Source: Lethocerus indicus (Eukaryota; Arthropoda; Insecta; Hemiptera; Belostomatidae). Taken from it: a DNA stretch of 64,000 nucleotides. The notes beneath the pieces are model-generated. The model ran no database searches. It was not told the DNA's origin and saw nothing but the letters and a program-made list of their open reading frames with translations. Shown here piece after piece: positions 1 through 12,111 of the stretch (the first letter of the stretch is position 1; each line of letters opens with the position of its first letter). The stretch spans positions 4,908,585-4,972,584 of the forward strand of contig JACDQD010000002.1 in assembly GCA_019843655.1 (NCBI GenBank), in the 5' to 3' direction. Made by a program: the position numbers and the translations under genes.

Positions 1-3000
1 TATATAAGTAAGAATAAAAATAATTATAACCTAATTGCTGCCCCCACTAGGCTGCTCGGCGCTGGAAAACTGTGAAGGGACTTGCGCTAGTGAAGCTGGA
101 GCCTCCACAATTGGGCAATTCTCTCGTCACTATTCACACGTCACACTTTTTAATCTCAATTTAATTAATTGTTAAAACTACCGCCATTTGTCTCCTGCTA
201 GTATCATTTTGTTTTTATCTCCTCCGAACAGTCGGAGGAAAGGGCGTGCCGGGGATGTTGCGGCACTGTTATTTCTTTCATCCGAAATCTTCCCACTCTA
301 ACAAATCCAACACGTCGTTTGGAATTCGGTTACAAAACCTCCACTTTTCAACTTTACCTCGAAATATTCTGCAGCGACAACCGAAATTCGGTAGATTCAC
401 TTGTTTACACAAATAATTATAACATAAGTAATTATTTCGAAAATTATATGACTTCTCAACAATACAACGCCCACGGAGCGGTCACCGATAGTCATATATA
501 TGGAGGCAGTAAAATTGCTGACACGATGCTTCCTGGGGACAGTTGAGTTTTGAAACGTTTTTGCTGATAAGTTATTTTTATTTATAAATCCACGAATTTA
601 TTTTTATTATGTATACGTACTATTATACGTATTGTCTTGGGGGAATTTTTTATCAATCTTAAATTAATTCGGGTCAGCTATTCCTGCGCGATAGTGATTG
701 TTCCTCCGCTTTGTTGAATTCTATCCGAGCTCTCATTTTTCAGAACGCACAAGATCGATTGGTCACGATTTAGTGAGGTCAGGATTCTGGGACTGGTAAG
801 GCAAAAAAAAAAGGAAACAATGGGTCCGATACAACTCTGACCGCAACTCTGGCGCAGTTAGTTGCGCCAGGTGTCAGCCCCTAACCCAGTATTTACCTTG
901 ATTAGGGGGCAATCGCGGTTTCCTTTGAATTATCCAATCGTTCGACCGCTTCGCCGCCGAAATGGATTTGTTACAAGTGCACATTCGAGTTGCGTCCAAC
1001 AAGTCGCGGAATTTGAAAAGTCGACATCTAAATATCCAGGACAAAACAGGAAGAGTTCTCTCTGTCTCTACCTGTTGCGACTGCAAACCAGAAACAGTAA
1101 CCAAACTAAATCCCTGTTCCAAGTTGAAATGCCAAAGTGTTGTTAGTGTGAAATGAAAGTGGGAGGGGGGAGGGGGCTTATTGAGGTGCCAATGGCACAT
1201 CTACTTATAGGTCGCCCACAACACCGACTGCAAACACTTGGTCTAATAATAAAGCGGTTAGTGTCCGCCTGGCCGTGCCTAGGTGCCCAATTATACAGTT
1301 GTCACTTTTTAAAGCCAAACTTCAGAAACATTTAGTTAGTATAGTTAGTTGTTCTATCTATTTCTTAATACAGTCTCACGTTTAGAGAATGTTTTATCCT
1401 CGTAACATATTGCCTGGCGACTGGTTCTTTAAAAATAAGGCCCGAGCCAATTTATTCGCCCTTCATCGTGGGCTCGTTCCTATCGTCGCTAGGGAATATT
1501 TTTTTTTCCAAATAGGAACTTAGTTTTACTGTAAGCTAAAACAAACATCGCTGTGTGTATGCGAGAGTCTTGAACTGGGCCGACTTTATTCCGCTTGTTG
1601 ACGTTGAAAGAAAAACGACGGTTTTAAAAAACAAACAATAAAATAAAAACTGATTTAGGCGCTTTCTACACCAACGCGTGAACTCTTTGCGCTGGTTCAA
1701 TGACATTCATCAGACGCGAACAAAGTTGAAACGAAAAACAGGCCACGTCATAAGCCTCGAATAGTTCTATCATAATTATTACATATTGCGTACGCATGCA
1801 CATATAAAAGACAGCAATGTATATCAGTATACTTCCATATTAGATTTCCCAACCAAATCAGACGTTCGCAGGAAGCAGTTTACACGCGATTTATTATTAA
1901 ATATGCAATGAAATTTGAAAAAAATATTATTTTATCAATTATTTTTTACTCGTGCCAATAACGAATGCTCATTTTACCTCTATCGATCAAATAAGTATAT
2001 GTGCATTTAGTTTTATTCCAATAAATAAATGTAACAATAACCGGAAATATAGCAATACGGATATTGCGGTACGCAAGCGTTTAGTTAATTTGAACTTGAG
2101 CTGGATACACACCCATACACCAGTGCAACTCCGAAAAGAGAATCGCAGCGTTGTTTAGAAACTATCTGTTTAATTAAAATGATTGTAAAACAGCGATACA
2201 TTCTTCGAGCGGTTCTTATTTTATGATATGTTTTTACCAAGTAGGACAAAATATAAAACTGGCCCTCGAAAACCTTGCTTGACTTTCCGAAGTGAAAGTT
2301 TTTGTGGTTGGTGACTGCAATAATTTTATTTTCAAAGTAAAGCTTTAAAACAATATATATTCTGTCGGATATTTTTAATTTGTTATTTGTTGCGGGGTCT
2401 GCGAGGGAAAATCATAGTGCCATCATCTCTGGCATTTTACGTCTGAAGCTACTATTTTTACTTTACGGAAAATATTTTCACAAAATAACTGGCTGATATG
2501 ATCCAGTGATCAATTGCAACAAGTAGTTAACTGAAGAGTTTTCTCCGAATAAAAGTTTCCAATCTTTCGAAGGGTCGTTGCTCAATTCCTGAGGCCAACT
2601 TTAGCACTTTGTCTTTATCGCTTTTCGAGAAAAACATTCCTCCCAGTGCAGTGTTTCCAAGGTGGAAATTGTCCTCACTGATGGACTCGTATTTATTCTT
2701 TATTGAATGGAGGAAAATATCGTGATTTAATAACGTCGCTTTAGTGTTTTAAAGCCCATGATTAGTCCTGGACATTGCGAATTGTAACGCAAGCGCTAAA
2801 TTTCAAGATTTGATCTTATAAAGAATCGCGGAGTTGTTTACTTTTATGTTGAAGTCGGCGAAATTACTGTTAAAAATAAAATTACGAGCAACTGTTGTTA
2901 CAACTGTAATTTAAAACTACTATGATACTGTCAAAAGAAAACTCCGCTGTTTCACAGAGGCGCAACTGCACCGAAGACTATTGAAGATGGGAAGGAGATA

Positions 3001-4034
3001 AAACAATTGTAGGCACAAGAATTTTCCGTAAATCGTAGAAAACAGTATTGGATATGGTTATATTTCTGTAAAGTCGTATCAAATAAATATGAAACGCCAA
3101 AACCTTCCGCTTTTGGTTTTCTGTTTTCTGTGCAAGAGACTGAAGAGTGTGACAAGAAAGCCAGATTGTGGAGAGTGAGATGCGGTCGGACAGGAGTGGA
3201 AATGTACCCGGTTTTTCTTACGTAACCGGACGACTAGCTTTCGTTTCAAGTTATTTATAAAGTTAACGGCCCGATTAAAGTCGGGGATTTTTTGTCTTTC
3301 GATTTGAACTCTGTAAGGGGCGAGTTTTAAAGTCGTGTCTCAAATCGCCGATTGTAATTCGGAAGCGATTCGCACCGAAGTATTGTGAGAAACTAGACAT
3401 CCTTCCGCTGAACTGTGAACAAGGCTAGCTATGATTCACTGTGCTAAAATAAAAGGTGTACCAGATGACATAAACTAACTGTAGGGATATAAACTCAGAA
3501 ACAGAACCAAAAGTAATGGAATTCTTACGAAAAATGGAATTTCACATCCGGGGGTTCATAACAGCTGTCCCTACTTGCGCCCTGTTTAAATATAACTATA
3601 GAAAATTAAATACATATATTTTTAGTGACAGTGCTGACAGGATTCTTCTTCATCCTAATTACCTTCCTGTGTTATTGGGACTCATAAGTGCTATCTGTTC
3701 CGATGGGAAAGTAAAACATGGCTCTGAGAATATTTTTTGCACTTCGGAGACTTCTCCTTGAATCGGCTTCACGTTCGACCCATTTTCACTTAGGCTGTCC
3801 TTGTCTCTGGCACTGTTCCTCGCCTTGGCCTTAAGCACAGCTCGGGATTGCTGCTTTAATTGAACTGTTTAATTGTGCCTGGAGGTATAATACAATTGAT
3901 GCGATGTTAAAGATACTTGTTTGGCGGTTAACTAACTTCCGCGATGGTTACTTTATTCTCCACTCGCTCGTTAACAATCGAGGGCCGTTTCATGTATGTG
4001 GAGTTTGAGAATGATATGTTCGTTTTGTTTTCAG
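1..4034. other. Upstream non-coding region, no supported gene
   Basis: I see no convincing coding exon here. The short open frames are not bounded by good splice sites and do not look like known proteins. The stretch probably holds the promoter, 5' untranslated exons and first intron of the membrane-protein gene whose first coding exon starts at 4035. A TATA-like site sits at 1803-1810. Poly-purine and short homopolymer runs occur near 806-820 and 1158-1170. Confidence 0.5.
1803..1830 (+). promoter_or_regulatory. Candidate core promoter (TATA plus initiator)
   Basis: TATAAAAG-like sequence at 1803-1810 is followed by a TCAGT initiator at 1824-1828. The spacing (about 23 bases) is a little shorter than the usual 30, so this is tentative. 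It would serve the plus-strand membrane-protein gene at 4035-4847. Confidence 0.25.
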
Positions 4035-4847
4035 GCATGAAAGATGATAATGGCGGGCTGCAGGAGGCAAACGCTTCAATGGTCAATTTGACCAGAAACC
4101 CGGATGCACAGTCTATGAAATCTGCGTCCAAAAATGGCACGGGCAAACCGAACTCCACAGGTAACTACTGCCATTCTAGGTGATAAATAGTAATGAGATA
4201 AACACTATCTGCAAGTATGTAGGTTTGCAGTAATAAACGGGCATTGAGACTATCAGACTGGCTAAAATGTCTGTGTTGGATCCAAATACGGTTGAAGGTA
4301 TCTTTCTTTTTGTCTTCTATCTCTATAATTTCTATTCAAATGAATTACGTTCGTGCAGGTTCGGCGTCGAAACAGACTTACGGCTATTTCTACTATTACA
4401 CAGACGAGATGTGGTACGTAAACCCGACGAGTTACGTGGGCACGCTGGGGTTCATATGCGTGGCGGTTGTGCTCCACATCATAGTGTGCACGATGCGTCA
4501 GAAGCCGAACGGGGGCGGCGTGAGCGCCGCCGCCTCCTGCACTTCGGTCAGCATCCAGCCGGACAGCCCTCCGCCCCCTACAGGCTCCTCTACAAGAGCG
4601 TGCCCCCGCCCCCGGACTACGAGACCGCCGCCAGGCTCCAGCCCCGGCCACCGCCCAACTATACCGAGATAAACCTTCAGCCTCCGCCGACCCCGCCCCG
4701 CCCCGCCCGCCCCAGTCCACCGACCCAACTTCCTATGACGCGAACGAAAACGGCGTCGGCATGCCGCTTATATTCGGACCCGTTCCCAAGACTTGGTCGA
4801 TGGCCCCAACTCAATCCCTTAAAATGTGCTTCTCACCTGTGACTTGA
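4035..4847 (+). CDS. Small single-pass membrane protein with PPxY tail (frame disrupted)
   Basis: Two coding exons are visible. Exon 4035-4160 follows a 'ttttcag' acceptor, has ATG at 4037, and ends in phase 1 at a GTAACT donor. Exon 2 starts at 4359 after 'cgtgcag' and restores phase. The first 42 residues hold four N-glycosylation sequons (NAS, NLT, NGT, NST), then an aromatic stretch (YGYFYYYTDEMWY), one hydrophobic segment at about residues 68-87, and a proline-rich tail. This predicts an outward N-terminus and a cytoplasmic tail. Beyond about 4570 the protein-like signal shifts frame: frame one base earlier encodes PPPPDYETA and PPPNYTEI (PPxY motifs, known ligands of Nedd4-type WW domains), and a third frame carries the most natural C-terminus, ending at 4847. 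In the uninterrupted frame translation stops at 4670-4672. Topology and PY motifs recall Commissureless-type sorting adaptors, but I see no diagnostic identity. Single-base losses in C-rich runs, or a tiny intron (4520-4583), could explain the breaks. Confidence 0.6.
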
Positions 4848-6050
4848 CTCGAAGCTAAATGTCGATATTTCTTTTCTAATTTTAAGCGAATAAAAGGATA
4901 CGACTCGTGTCGGTTATAACGAGTCTGAGAATACATTATTTTTTATAAATTACGTAGGACATCGTTTAATATATAGACATTTTAATACGGGCCTTCCTAC
5001 ATTTATAATGAAAATTACTTTTAGTATATGTACGATAGTGGTAAAATATTCGAAAAGGCTTAACGATAGGAACTGAAGTACATAATTGTCAATTGTAAGA
5101 GTGAGCAGTTTGGGGGGAGGGGGGGGGTGCGGTGACAGGATGGTCCACCGTCAACCGACATGCCTAAGCACATAGTGCCTCACTAACGGATTGCAATAAT
5201 AGACGGCGGTGAATAATAGAAACCGGTTTAGACCAAATAGACCTAGTCCGCGAAGTCTTAGTTTTATATTCTTAAATTTATATTTTCCGAAGACAAATCC
5301 CTGTCTGGTAAAAAAAGGTCACGGATATAATATTGGGAATAGGTGGAATTTTCTCGGGCTACCTATTGGTAGCTGCGGACGGTAATCGAGTGACATCTCC
5401 GATTGAACGAGCTATACTTCTTCCTCTAGGCCGTGCTATCTTCAAGTCTTCCTTCTAGTCACTGATTTTAAACGCATATTGAACGAGCGCCAGAGACGTA
5501 GCGACGTTGTCAATGGTTACGCCGGTTTGAATCTAAAAAGTAACTCTTACCGGAAAAGGGTATATTTCAATTAAACACCGAAATAGACGGCCGGGGTCTG
5601 TTTTCTTATTGGCGTTTTTTGGGAAACATTGTCATTTATAGTTAAACCAGCTGGTAAGACTGATATATTTCTACAAATATATCGTGGTATAATTCGTCGA
5701 ATATTACATAAGCCATTCACACATTAGAGGAAGGGGCCAGTAACGATTAAACGCAAAATAATGGCTGTGATTTTAATGTAGTTTACTACTGCTCATAAGG
5801 CGGACTTGTATAAAGCGTAACAGCGACACTATCCATCAGTACAGTATCGATACAGTTCAGTATTGATATATCCGCTTTAAGAATAGTTTACTGCAATTGT
5901 AATTATAAACTATATATTGTATATTTTTGTGTACGAATGTTCACTGTCTTGTAATATACGTTGAGATGTTCTTGGACATATTTAGTGATTTATACAAAAT
6001 GTATACCCAAGTTTTTATACAAACAAGTATATAATTTATTTGTAAATAAA
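4848..6050 (+). other. Probable 3' untranslated region with polyadenylation signals
   Basis: About 1.2 kb without coding potential follows the membrane-protein gene. AATAAA occurs at 4889-4894 and again at 6045-6050, the latter just before the sequence changes character and the foldback element begins. A run of G (about 5109-5128) lies within. Assignment as 3' UTR is inferred from position and strand. Confidence 0.45.
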
Positions 6051-6150
6051 ATATATTTAATGTCTATTTTTTGACTCCCTTGTTTGCAACTACCTTTCTA
6101 TAGTTAATTATGATCATTTATGATCATCATAATGTTACCTACATAACTAT

Positions 6151-6320
6151 ACCGTAGATTGCGTGTGTTTCTGTCTCCTCTCGCTGGTTTGGTTTTTTGC
6201 TAGACCAGTTTCGGCTGCTCACCATCTTCAGTAGCGGTGTTAGTCACTTTTGGCACTTTGGATATTTTTTGGGCAACCTCACTGCACTGTCACTTGTACT
6301 GTGCTGGTTGTCTGTTTGTC

Positions 6321-6394
<74 letters not shown>

Positions 6395-6690
6395 ATGTGT
6401 GTGTGTGTGTGTGTGTGTCATGTTGTGTTTTTGGGGGATGTTGTTTGTCTTATTTGGGTTGGGAGGGATATTGTTAATCAGCTTAAGACCACCCTTAGGG
6501 GCGCCAGTATATCGGTAAGTGCACTTGAGTGAGGATGCCCAAAAAACATACAAAGTACCAAAAGTGACTAACACCGCTACTGAAGATGGCGAGCAGCCGA
6601 AACTGGTCTAGCAAAAAACCAAACCAGCGAGAGGAGACAGAAACACACGCAATCTACGGTATTCCAACCCCTCGCAGACAACAAAACAGG
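6151..6690 (+). mobile_element. Foldback (hairpin) element, copy 1
   Basis: The left arm begins 'accgtagattgcgtgtg' at 6151 and runs to about 6300. Its inverted copy runs from about 6530 to 6660 ('...aatctacggt'). The arms include the family core 'catcttcagtagcggtgtta' and its reverse complement. The right side continues with a family-specific tail to about 6690 (attccaacccctcgcagac...). The centre is a TA then TG microsatellite. There is no coding capacity. The target-site duplication is unclear for this copy. Confidence 0.85.
6322..6418. repeat. (TA)n(TG)n microsatellite inside foldback copy 1
   Basis: About 65 bases of TA followed by about 30 bases of TG with one TATG interruption. The same compound repeat sits at the same place in foldback copies 2 and 3, so it was present in the ancestral element. 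Confidence 0.95.
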
Positions 6691-8776
6691 TAATTTAAAC
6701 TAATTATGTAACTAAAGTTTCCTAGATAATTACGAATATTTTTCCTGTTTAAACAGCCTGAATTCAATAAACTCTCATTCTTTGAAGGGTTTCCGCTCGA
6801 ATTTATTTAAGAACAAATTTGAAAAATTCAAAATTGGTAACTGAAGTAAAGGTTGGTCCTCCACCATTCATCTTCTATATTATAAGAACGTTTCCAATAT
6901 GCCATGGTACCCGCTAACATTTCAATTAAGATATTTATGAACCAATATATGCTACTCATGATAATGCAATATATGATAAGAACATGTTATACAATATGTC
7001 GGTGGTTTTATTATTATTTCTTGAAATAAACAAAATATAGAGACTGCATCAGAAAAATATTAGAATAAGAAGGGGGTAAATCAGAAGCTGGTCTTTCTAG
7101 AGGTGTGAATGAACTGGTATGAAAGGCCATTTAAAAAAGATGGACGCTTGTGGACCACCAAAAAGATATTTTATATTATTAATTTTAATTGGTAGTCATT
7201 CTATTATGTTTTTAAAGTTTCTTATATAGCACAACAAGGTGTTCTGGTCTGTTGTATTCTGTCTATAAACTTAATCATAAATAAATATTCAGCACACATT
7301 TATCATTCTAACCCTTATTAGTATTTAAGCCATATTATAAGAAAATTTAATTCGGTAAATTTTGAATTTTACCTAATATCTTGTCAGGTCAGTTATCTTG
7401 ATCCATAGTGTGGGCAGTTCTTTTATTAAATAAAATGCAAGTTAAAAGCTATAATTAGTTGAAGGGGCAGTTCTCATTTGATGTTTAAATTAAAATATAT
7501 AATTTTTAAAATTTAAATTACATAAACCAAAATTGGCTGTGAAATATTCTTTGCAATGAAGGTCCAGATCCTTAGATTATGCATTAATACAATATTAGTG
7601 TAGTAATTATTTCTTATAATGATTACTCAATGCATGCATCATTACTAAATGAATAAATCTATTATAATCAAAACTTCCACAATTATCATTTGAAGTATGT
7701 CAAGACAAAGGGAGTCTTTGAACCTTTAAAATTATGTTAGAACCCAGAAGATGAAAACAGGTAATAATTGTCATGGTATTTATTTCTTTTATAATGTTAA
7801 CTGGTATATTAGTATATAAAAATAAATATGAATAGTGAACACTTGTTTATGTACACTATGAATTTTATAAAGAAATACTACCAACTAATAATCATTTAAA
7901 ATACATATAACAACATATATTTTCATTATAATTAAGAGCTACATTTGGTATCTCTTATAAGATAAAATAACTTACAGACTAAAATGTTACACAAAATACT
8001 TTATTATTGAATCCATTGGTATACATTTATTCTTATAAATAAACAACAAATACATATTTAAAAGTATTTCATATTTTGGTCATTGCCTTTATTCAAATTA
8101 ATCCATTATTTATCACTAAAACTGTGAAAATATATTTAATGTCAAGACTAACTAAATCTAATTTTGGTATCTGTCAAAGAGGCATTTTTTACTTCAAAAT
8201 TGTGCACTAACATATTTCATTATGTTAATTGAAAGACAAACATGCACAGAACTGCCCAAAAATAATCTATATCATACACTATCCTGAATTAAATTATGGA
8301 TAAAACAATTCTGTTAATAGAACATAATTCCAAAGCAGCATGAAAAATATGACCAAATATAGTTTTTTTATACATTTTTATTTATTAGTTCTCAACTTGT
8401 TATTTCATTCCTGGCATTTAAATTATTAAAAAAAAATACGAACTTGTGGTAATAGAAATGCAATAATTTCAGAAATTTGCAGCATATTTTTTGCAAATTA
8501 TAGAACTAGTTAACATTTTATTCCCTCGGCAATAAAATAAACTAATGCTATTTATCAACATTTATATTTTAAAATACTGATTTCTTCTTATTATTATAAG
8601 CGGGGTTTCTGATCAGTGTCCTAACTGAAGTCAATAAAAAAATCAGTTACCATCATTAAGGCATTATGGTTAATTAGACAAAGCTTAGGAAGTCTAAGCT
8701 AACCATCGAAATGGTTATGTTTTTATCAGATTCAACCTCATTTTAATAATCTGAAATTGAGAAAGCTATGCCGTAT
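6691..8776. other. AT-rich non-coding stretch
   Basis: Very AT-rich, with no open frame longer than expected by chance. The right part probably includes the 3' untranslated region of the minus-strand Bap111-like gene. Nothing else recognised. Confidence 0.6.
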
Positions 8777-9931
8777 TTACTGTTGGACACTAGAGGAAGG
8801 AGGTGTGTCCTTGGGTATGTCTGTGGCGACTGCCGCTGCAGTCGGTATTACAGGAGTAGTGACATTTTGGTCCGGTTGTTGTTGTTCAACTTTAACTGGA
8901 GGAAGTGTCACAGGGACAGCTGTAGGTTTCTCATTTTTAACCTCCGGTTGTTGATTGGTTTCCTCAACTCCGCTCGCCTCTCTCGCTCTTTCCTTCCTCA
9001 ATATCTCTATCTGGCGCTCGACCATTTTCTGGAATGTCTCTTCGTCGACCGCACGATGACAATGCTTCTTCAGTTCCTCCTCAAAAGCCACACTAGCTTC
9101 CGCGAGTTTCCTTTTTTTGGCTTCGAACTTCTCTTCTGCCTGTTTCAGCTCAGCTTCCAGCTTCTTTTGGTGGGTGGTAAGTGACAACACTTGTCTGTTC
9201 AGTATCTCCAAACGGGCAGTTGTAACTACTGACCTGACTGTCGGCACCACAGAGCTTGAGAACATTTCATTGATGAGCCTGTGGTTGCGTAGGTATCTGG
9301 CATAAGCAACATGTTTCACCGAATAAACATCATCGCCATTATCATCATCTTCCGCCGGCTCTATGTAGATGTTCCTGTTCTGCTGTTTTGCCGAAGTTAG
9401 GTTCGGCCCCTTATCGCCGGGCTGAGGAGTTGCAGCTCTACCTTTGGCTTTTGCTGCCATAAATGCTAAATAAGCCGGGGAACTATGATACGTCTTCAGA
9501 TTCTTTTCATATTCCACCTTCTCGACATTGTATTCTTCGACGTATGTAGCCTTGTGATTTTCTGGAAGATCTCTCCACATTTGCCCTATTATTTTGCCTA
9601 TTTCCCATAGCTTTAATTCGGGATTTTGAGCTTTCACGGTATCCCATACCTTCCTCGAATACCTCATGTAGGGCATGAGAGGTTTATCGGGTGCTTTGGG
9701 CGGCTTAGGCCCGTGTGAATTGGGGCTCTTGCCGGGCTCCTGCGGTTGGAATCCCGGATGACCATTTAATGCAGTTACGAACGTCGGCTGACCCGTGTTG
9801 TCTTTTGACGGTGGATTAATCCCCACATTCCTAATGTGGTCTTTAAAGAACCCGAAGGAAACTGGACCCTCCGCCGATAATAACTGACCCTGTCTTATTC
9901 CCGATTGTTTCCCAAATAAAGGTAACGCCAT
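8777..9931 (-). CDS. Bap111: BAP/BAF chromatin-remodelling subunit, SMARCE1/BAF57/Bap111-like HMG-box protein
   Basis: A single open frame gives 384 residues starting at MALPLFGKQS (ATG at 9931). The open frame extends 17 codons upstream, but those residues look like translated 5' UTR. An HMG box lies at about residues 82-150, opening PDKPLMPYMRYSRKVWD and containing LKLWEIGKIIGQMWRDLP, which is the SMARCE1 signature. It is followed by the family block HSSPAYLAFMAAKAKGR, an acidic stretch (AEDDDNGDD), the conserved NHRLINEM and VVPTVRSVVTTARLE segment, and a long coiled coil at about 240-330. The family binds DNA non-specifically and is an accessory subunit of SWI/SNF (Brahma) remodelling complexes in the nucleus. 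Length and domain order fit the family. The gene has no intron, so it could be a retrocopy, but the frame is intact and all domains are present. Confidence 0.93.
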   Translation of the reverse strand: MALPLFGKQSGIRQGQLLSAEGPVSFGFFKDHIRNVGINPPSKDNTGQPTFVTALNGHPGFQPQEPGKSPNSHGPKPPKAPDKPLMPYMRYSRKVWDTVKAQNPELKLWEIGKIIGQMWRDLPENHKATYVEEYNVEKVEYEKNLKTYHSSPAYLAFMAAKAKGRAATPQPGDKGPNLTSAKQQNRNIYIEPAEDDDNGDDVYSVKHVAYARYLRNHRLINEMFSSSVVPTVRSVVTTARLEILNRQVLSLTTHQKKLEAELKQAEEKFEAKKRKLAEASVAFEEELKKHCHRAVDEETFQKMVERQIEILRKERAREASGVEETNQQPEVKNEKPTAVPVTLPPVKVEQQQPDQNVTTPVIPTAAAVATDIPKDTPPSSSVQQ

Positions 9932-10708
9932 CGCTATTATTATACTACTCCAAATTTGAAGAATAAAGAGATCTAATAACACTATTAATTAATTCGCGCA
10001 CAAATACACGTGGAATGTAAACAAACAGCGACGCTAAAACTAACTCCTTAGAAACCCGAATCGTGCATGATAGCCAATCTTACTCCATTGAATACACTAA
10101 AACATTAGGGATATAAACATTCTATAATTTGTTCTAATATACTAAGATGACGCCGTATAGTACTGATATTTTATTTGTATTCGCATAAAACAACTACGTT
10201 TAATTGAATTAATGTTCACATTACGATATTAAATATTCTGAATACGGTATCTTGTATACTACTTACAGATTATTTCACTAAAATATGAAGATTAAAATCA
10301 GAGCCTATAAATTTATAATGAAGGACTTTATAATTGATATTATAATAATACCTTCCATTTCTCCACCTCCAAATCAAGGTCCTTGATCTTCAAGATAAGA
10401 TCCTTAAAGGTTACAGTAACCATGTGCACTTAAAAGTTATCTTGAACTATTGAAGAGTTAAACTATCACCCTTCTGTCCAAACTGATAATACAATAAATA
10501 ACATACATTTATTAATGGTTTCTGTTCATAAAAAATGCTACTCAAGCTGATTGAAGTAAGCACAATATAACTTGTAACAAGAATAATTAGGAAACAATGT
10601 AATGTAATAGTCAACTTGAAAATACACAAAATCAATTGATAGCGTAACACCACATTTAAATTTTATTTTCTTAGTCTTTGATATTGATAGCATTTACATC
10701 ATTACTCA
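9932..10708. other. Intergenic spacer
   Basis: Contains the 5' side of the Bap111-like gene and the 3' side of the first gustatory receptor gene. AT-rich. The 68-codon open frame near 10447-10653 has no family features and is not supported. Confidence 0.55.
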
Positions 10709-12111
10709 TTACTTATTTTTAATAAATTGTTTAATAATAACACCATACGTTGTTATTCCTGCAGCCAACTGAAAAAATAAAATCATTACAATTTAAAGGT
10801 GTAATAAAATAATTGGATATAATTTCTTAATTATAATAAATTTATTGTATAACTTACAGTATACATAAGAGTGTTGTCAAAATTAAATATACTACAAGCT
10901 GTAAATTGGTAAAATCTCTTCCTTATTAAATGTATTTTTATTTTATTCTGGAATAAATTAGGAAATGTTACTTGTGAATAATAAATTAAGGACACGTTTT
11001 GAATTTAAAATTGAAATTTGGAATTACTCACATTTCGAAGGAGGTGTCCTACTTTGTTGTTTTTTACAACAGTATGAAGGTATGTATTAAACTGTTTACC
11101 CTGAAAATTCAGTAGATTAAAGATCAGATAATTATTATTTATACCTTGCCAATATAGGCACTAATGAATAAATGAATATATTTATGAAATCTACTGTTTT
11201 TAAGTTACCTTTGTCCCAATATCATTGCACGATTTAACTGCATCAATGAAAACTAAATGCCAACACATCAAGAAAATGCTGGGTTTCACTGCATCTTCTG
11301 ATTTAGTTAATAAAATGCAATATATGGTAAATGCAGCAGCTAACAACACCTCTGTTGTCAAACACAATATCTGGTGTGAGAATATATTATTTAAGGTGGA
11401 ACTGGATTCTATTAGCAGATCATTTATTTTAATTAGTCTTTGAAGCTCTTCTGGGTGGAATTCAATCCAAGGGGTAGATGAACAATCACTCAACATTGCA
11501 AGTAGCAAGTCATATTGAGTACTTATTACCATTGTAAAAAAATTGAACATACACACTGTAGAAATTGTAACAATAGTTGGAAAGTAGAGGGCAAATAGCC
11601 CACAATATGAGTACAAAGTTGTGATATGTTCTAAAATAACATAAATAGTTATGAGTACCAATTTTAAACACATTAAAGCCAGGAATCTTTTTGAGATATT
11701 AAAGTGCATTTTGTGATGATTTTCAATCATTTTTAGTAGATTGAAAAGCTTACAAAATTGTTGACGGACGAGGAAAGGTTTTACCATGCATATAACTGCA
11801 AATAGCACATTCAAGCTTACACAGCAGGCACTAATAAAATTTAGAAGATTATTGTTCTCTGTTAGGTATTCTTGTTTTTCATTATCATTAACTCTAAGTA
11901 CAACATTATTAAGTTCTCTAGAACAGTATAATGTTATAATTATTACCCCTATAGTATATACTGAGTAATTAAGATGGTAATAATATGAATCCAGATTAGA
12001 ATCATACGGAAACAAACCAAGGAAACTGGCAATTTTAAGAACTAGCTTTATACTCTGGCAACTACTTTTCACTATGTAGCACATAGTACAGACAAACAGT
12101 TTATACTGCAA
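10709..12111 (-). CDS. Insect gustatory receptor (7tm_7 family), tandem copy 1
   Basis: Four coding exons on the minus strand: 12111-11209, 11100-11032, 10947-10858 and 10768-10709, all joined in phase 0, giving 373 residues. The long first exon carries the family N-terminal motif SFLGLFPYDS and several hydrophobic segments. The second (23 codons) begins GKQFNTYLHTVV. The third (30 codons) has FTACSIFNFDNTLMYT, matching the conserved loop and start of TM7. The last holds the hallmark AGITTYGVIIKQF (TYhhhhhQF type). Gustatory receptors are ligand-gated cation channels with an intracellular N-terminus, expressed in chemosensory neurons. All splice sites are canonical GT-AG and no stop interrupts the model, so it appears functional. 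The ligand cannot be predicted. Confidence 0.88.

Noticed and set aside
6197..6574. Several frames reading through TA/TG repeats
   Set aside because: Translation is Tyr-Ile and Cys-Val dipeptide repeat from microsatellites within a mobile element.
9932..9982. 17-codon N-terminal extension of the Bap111-like protein
   Set aside because: Hydrophobic translation of probable 5' UTR; family proteins do not start with such a segment and the second ATG has better context.
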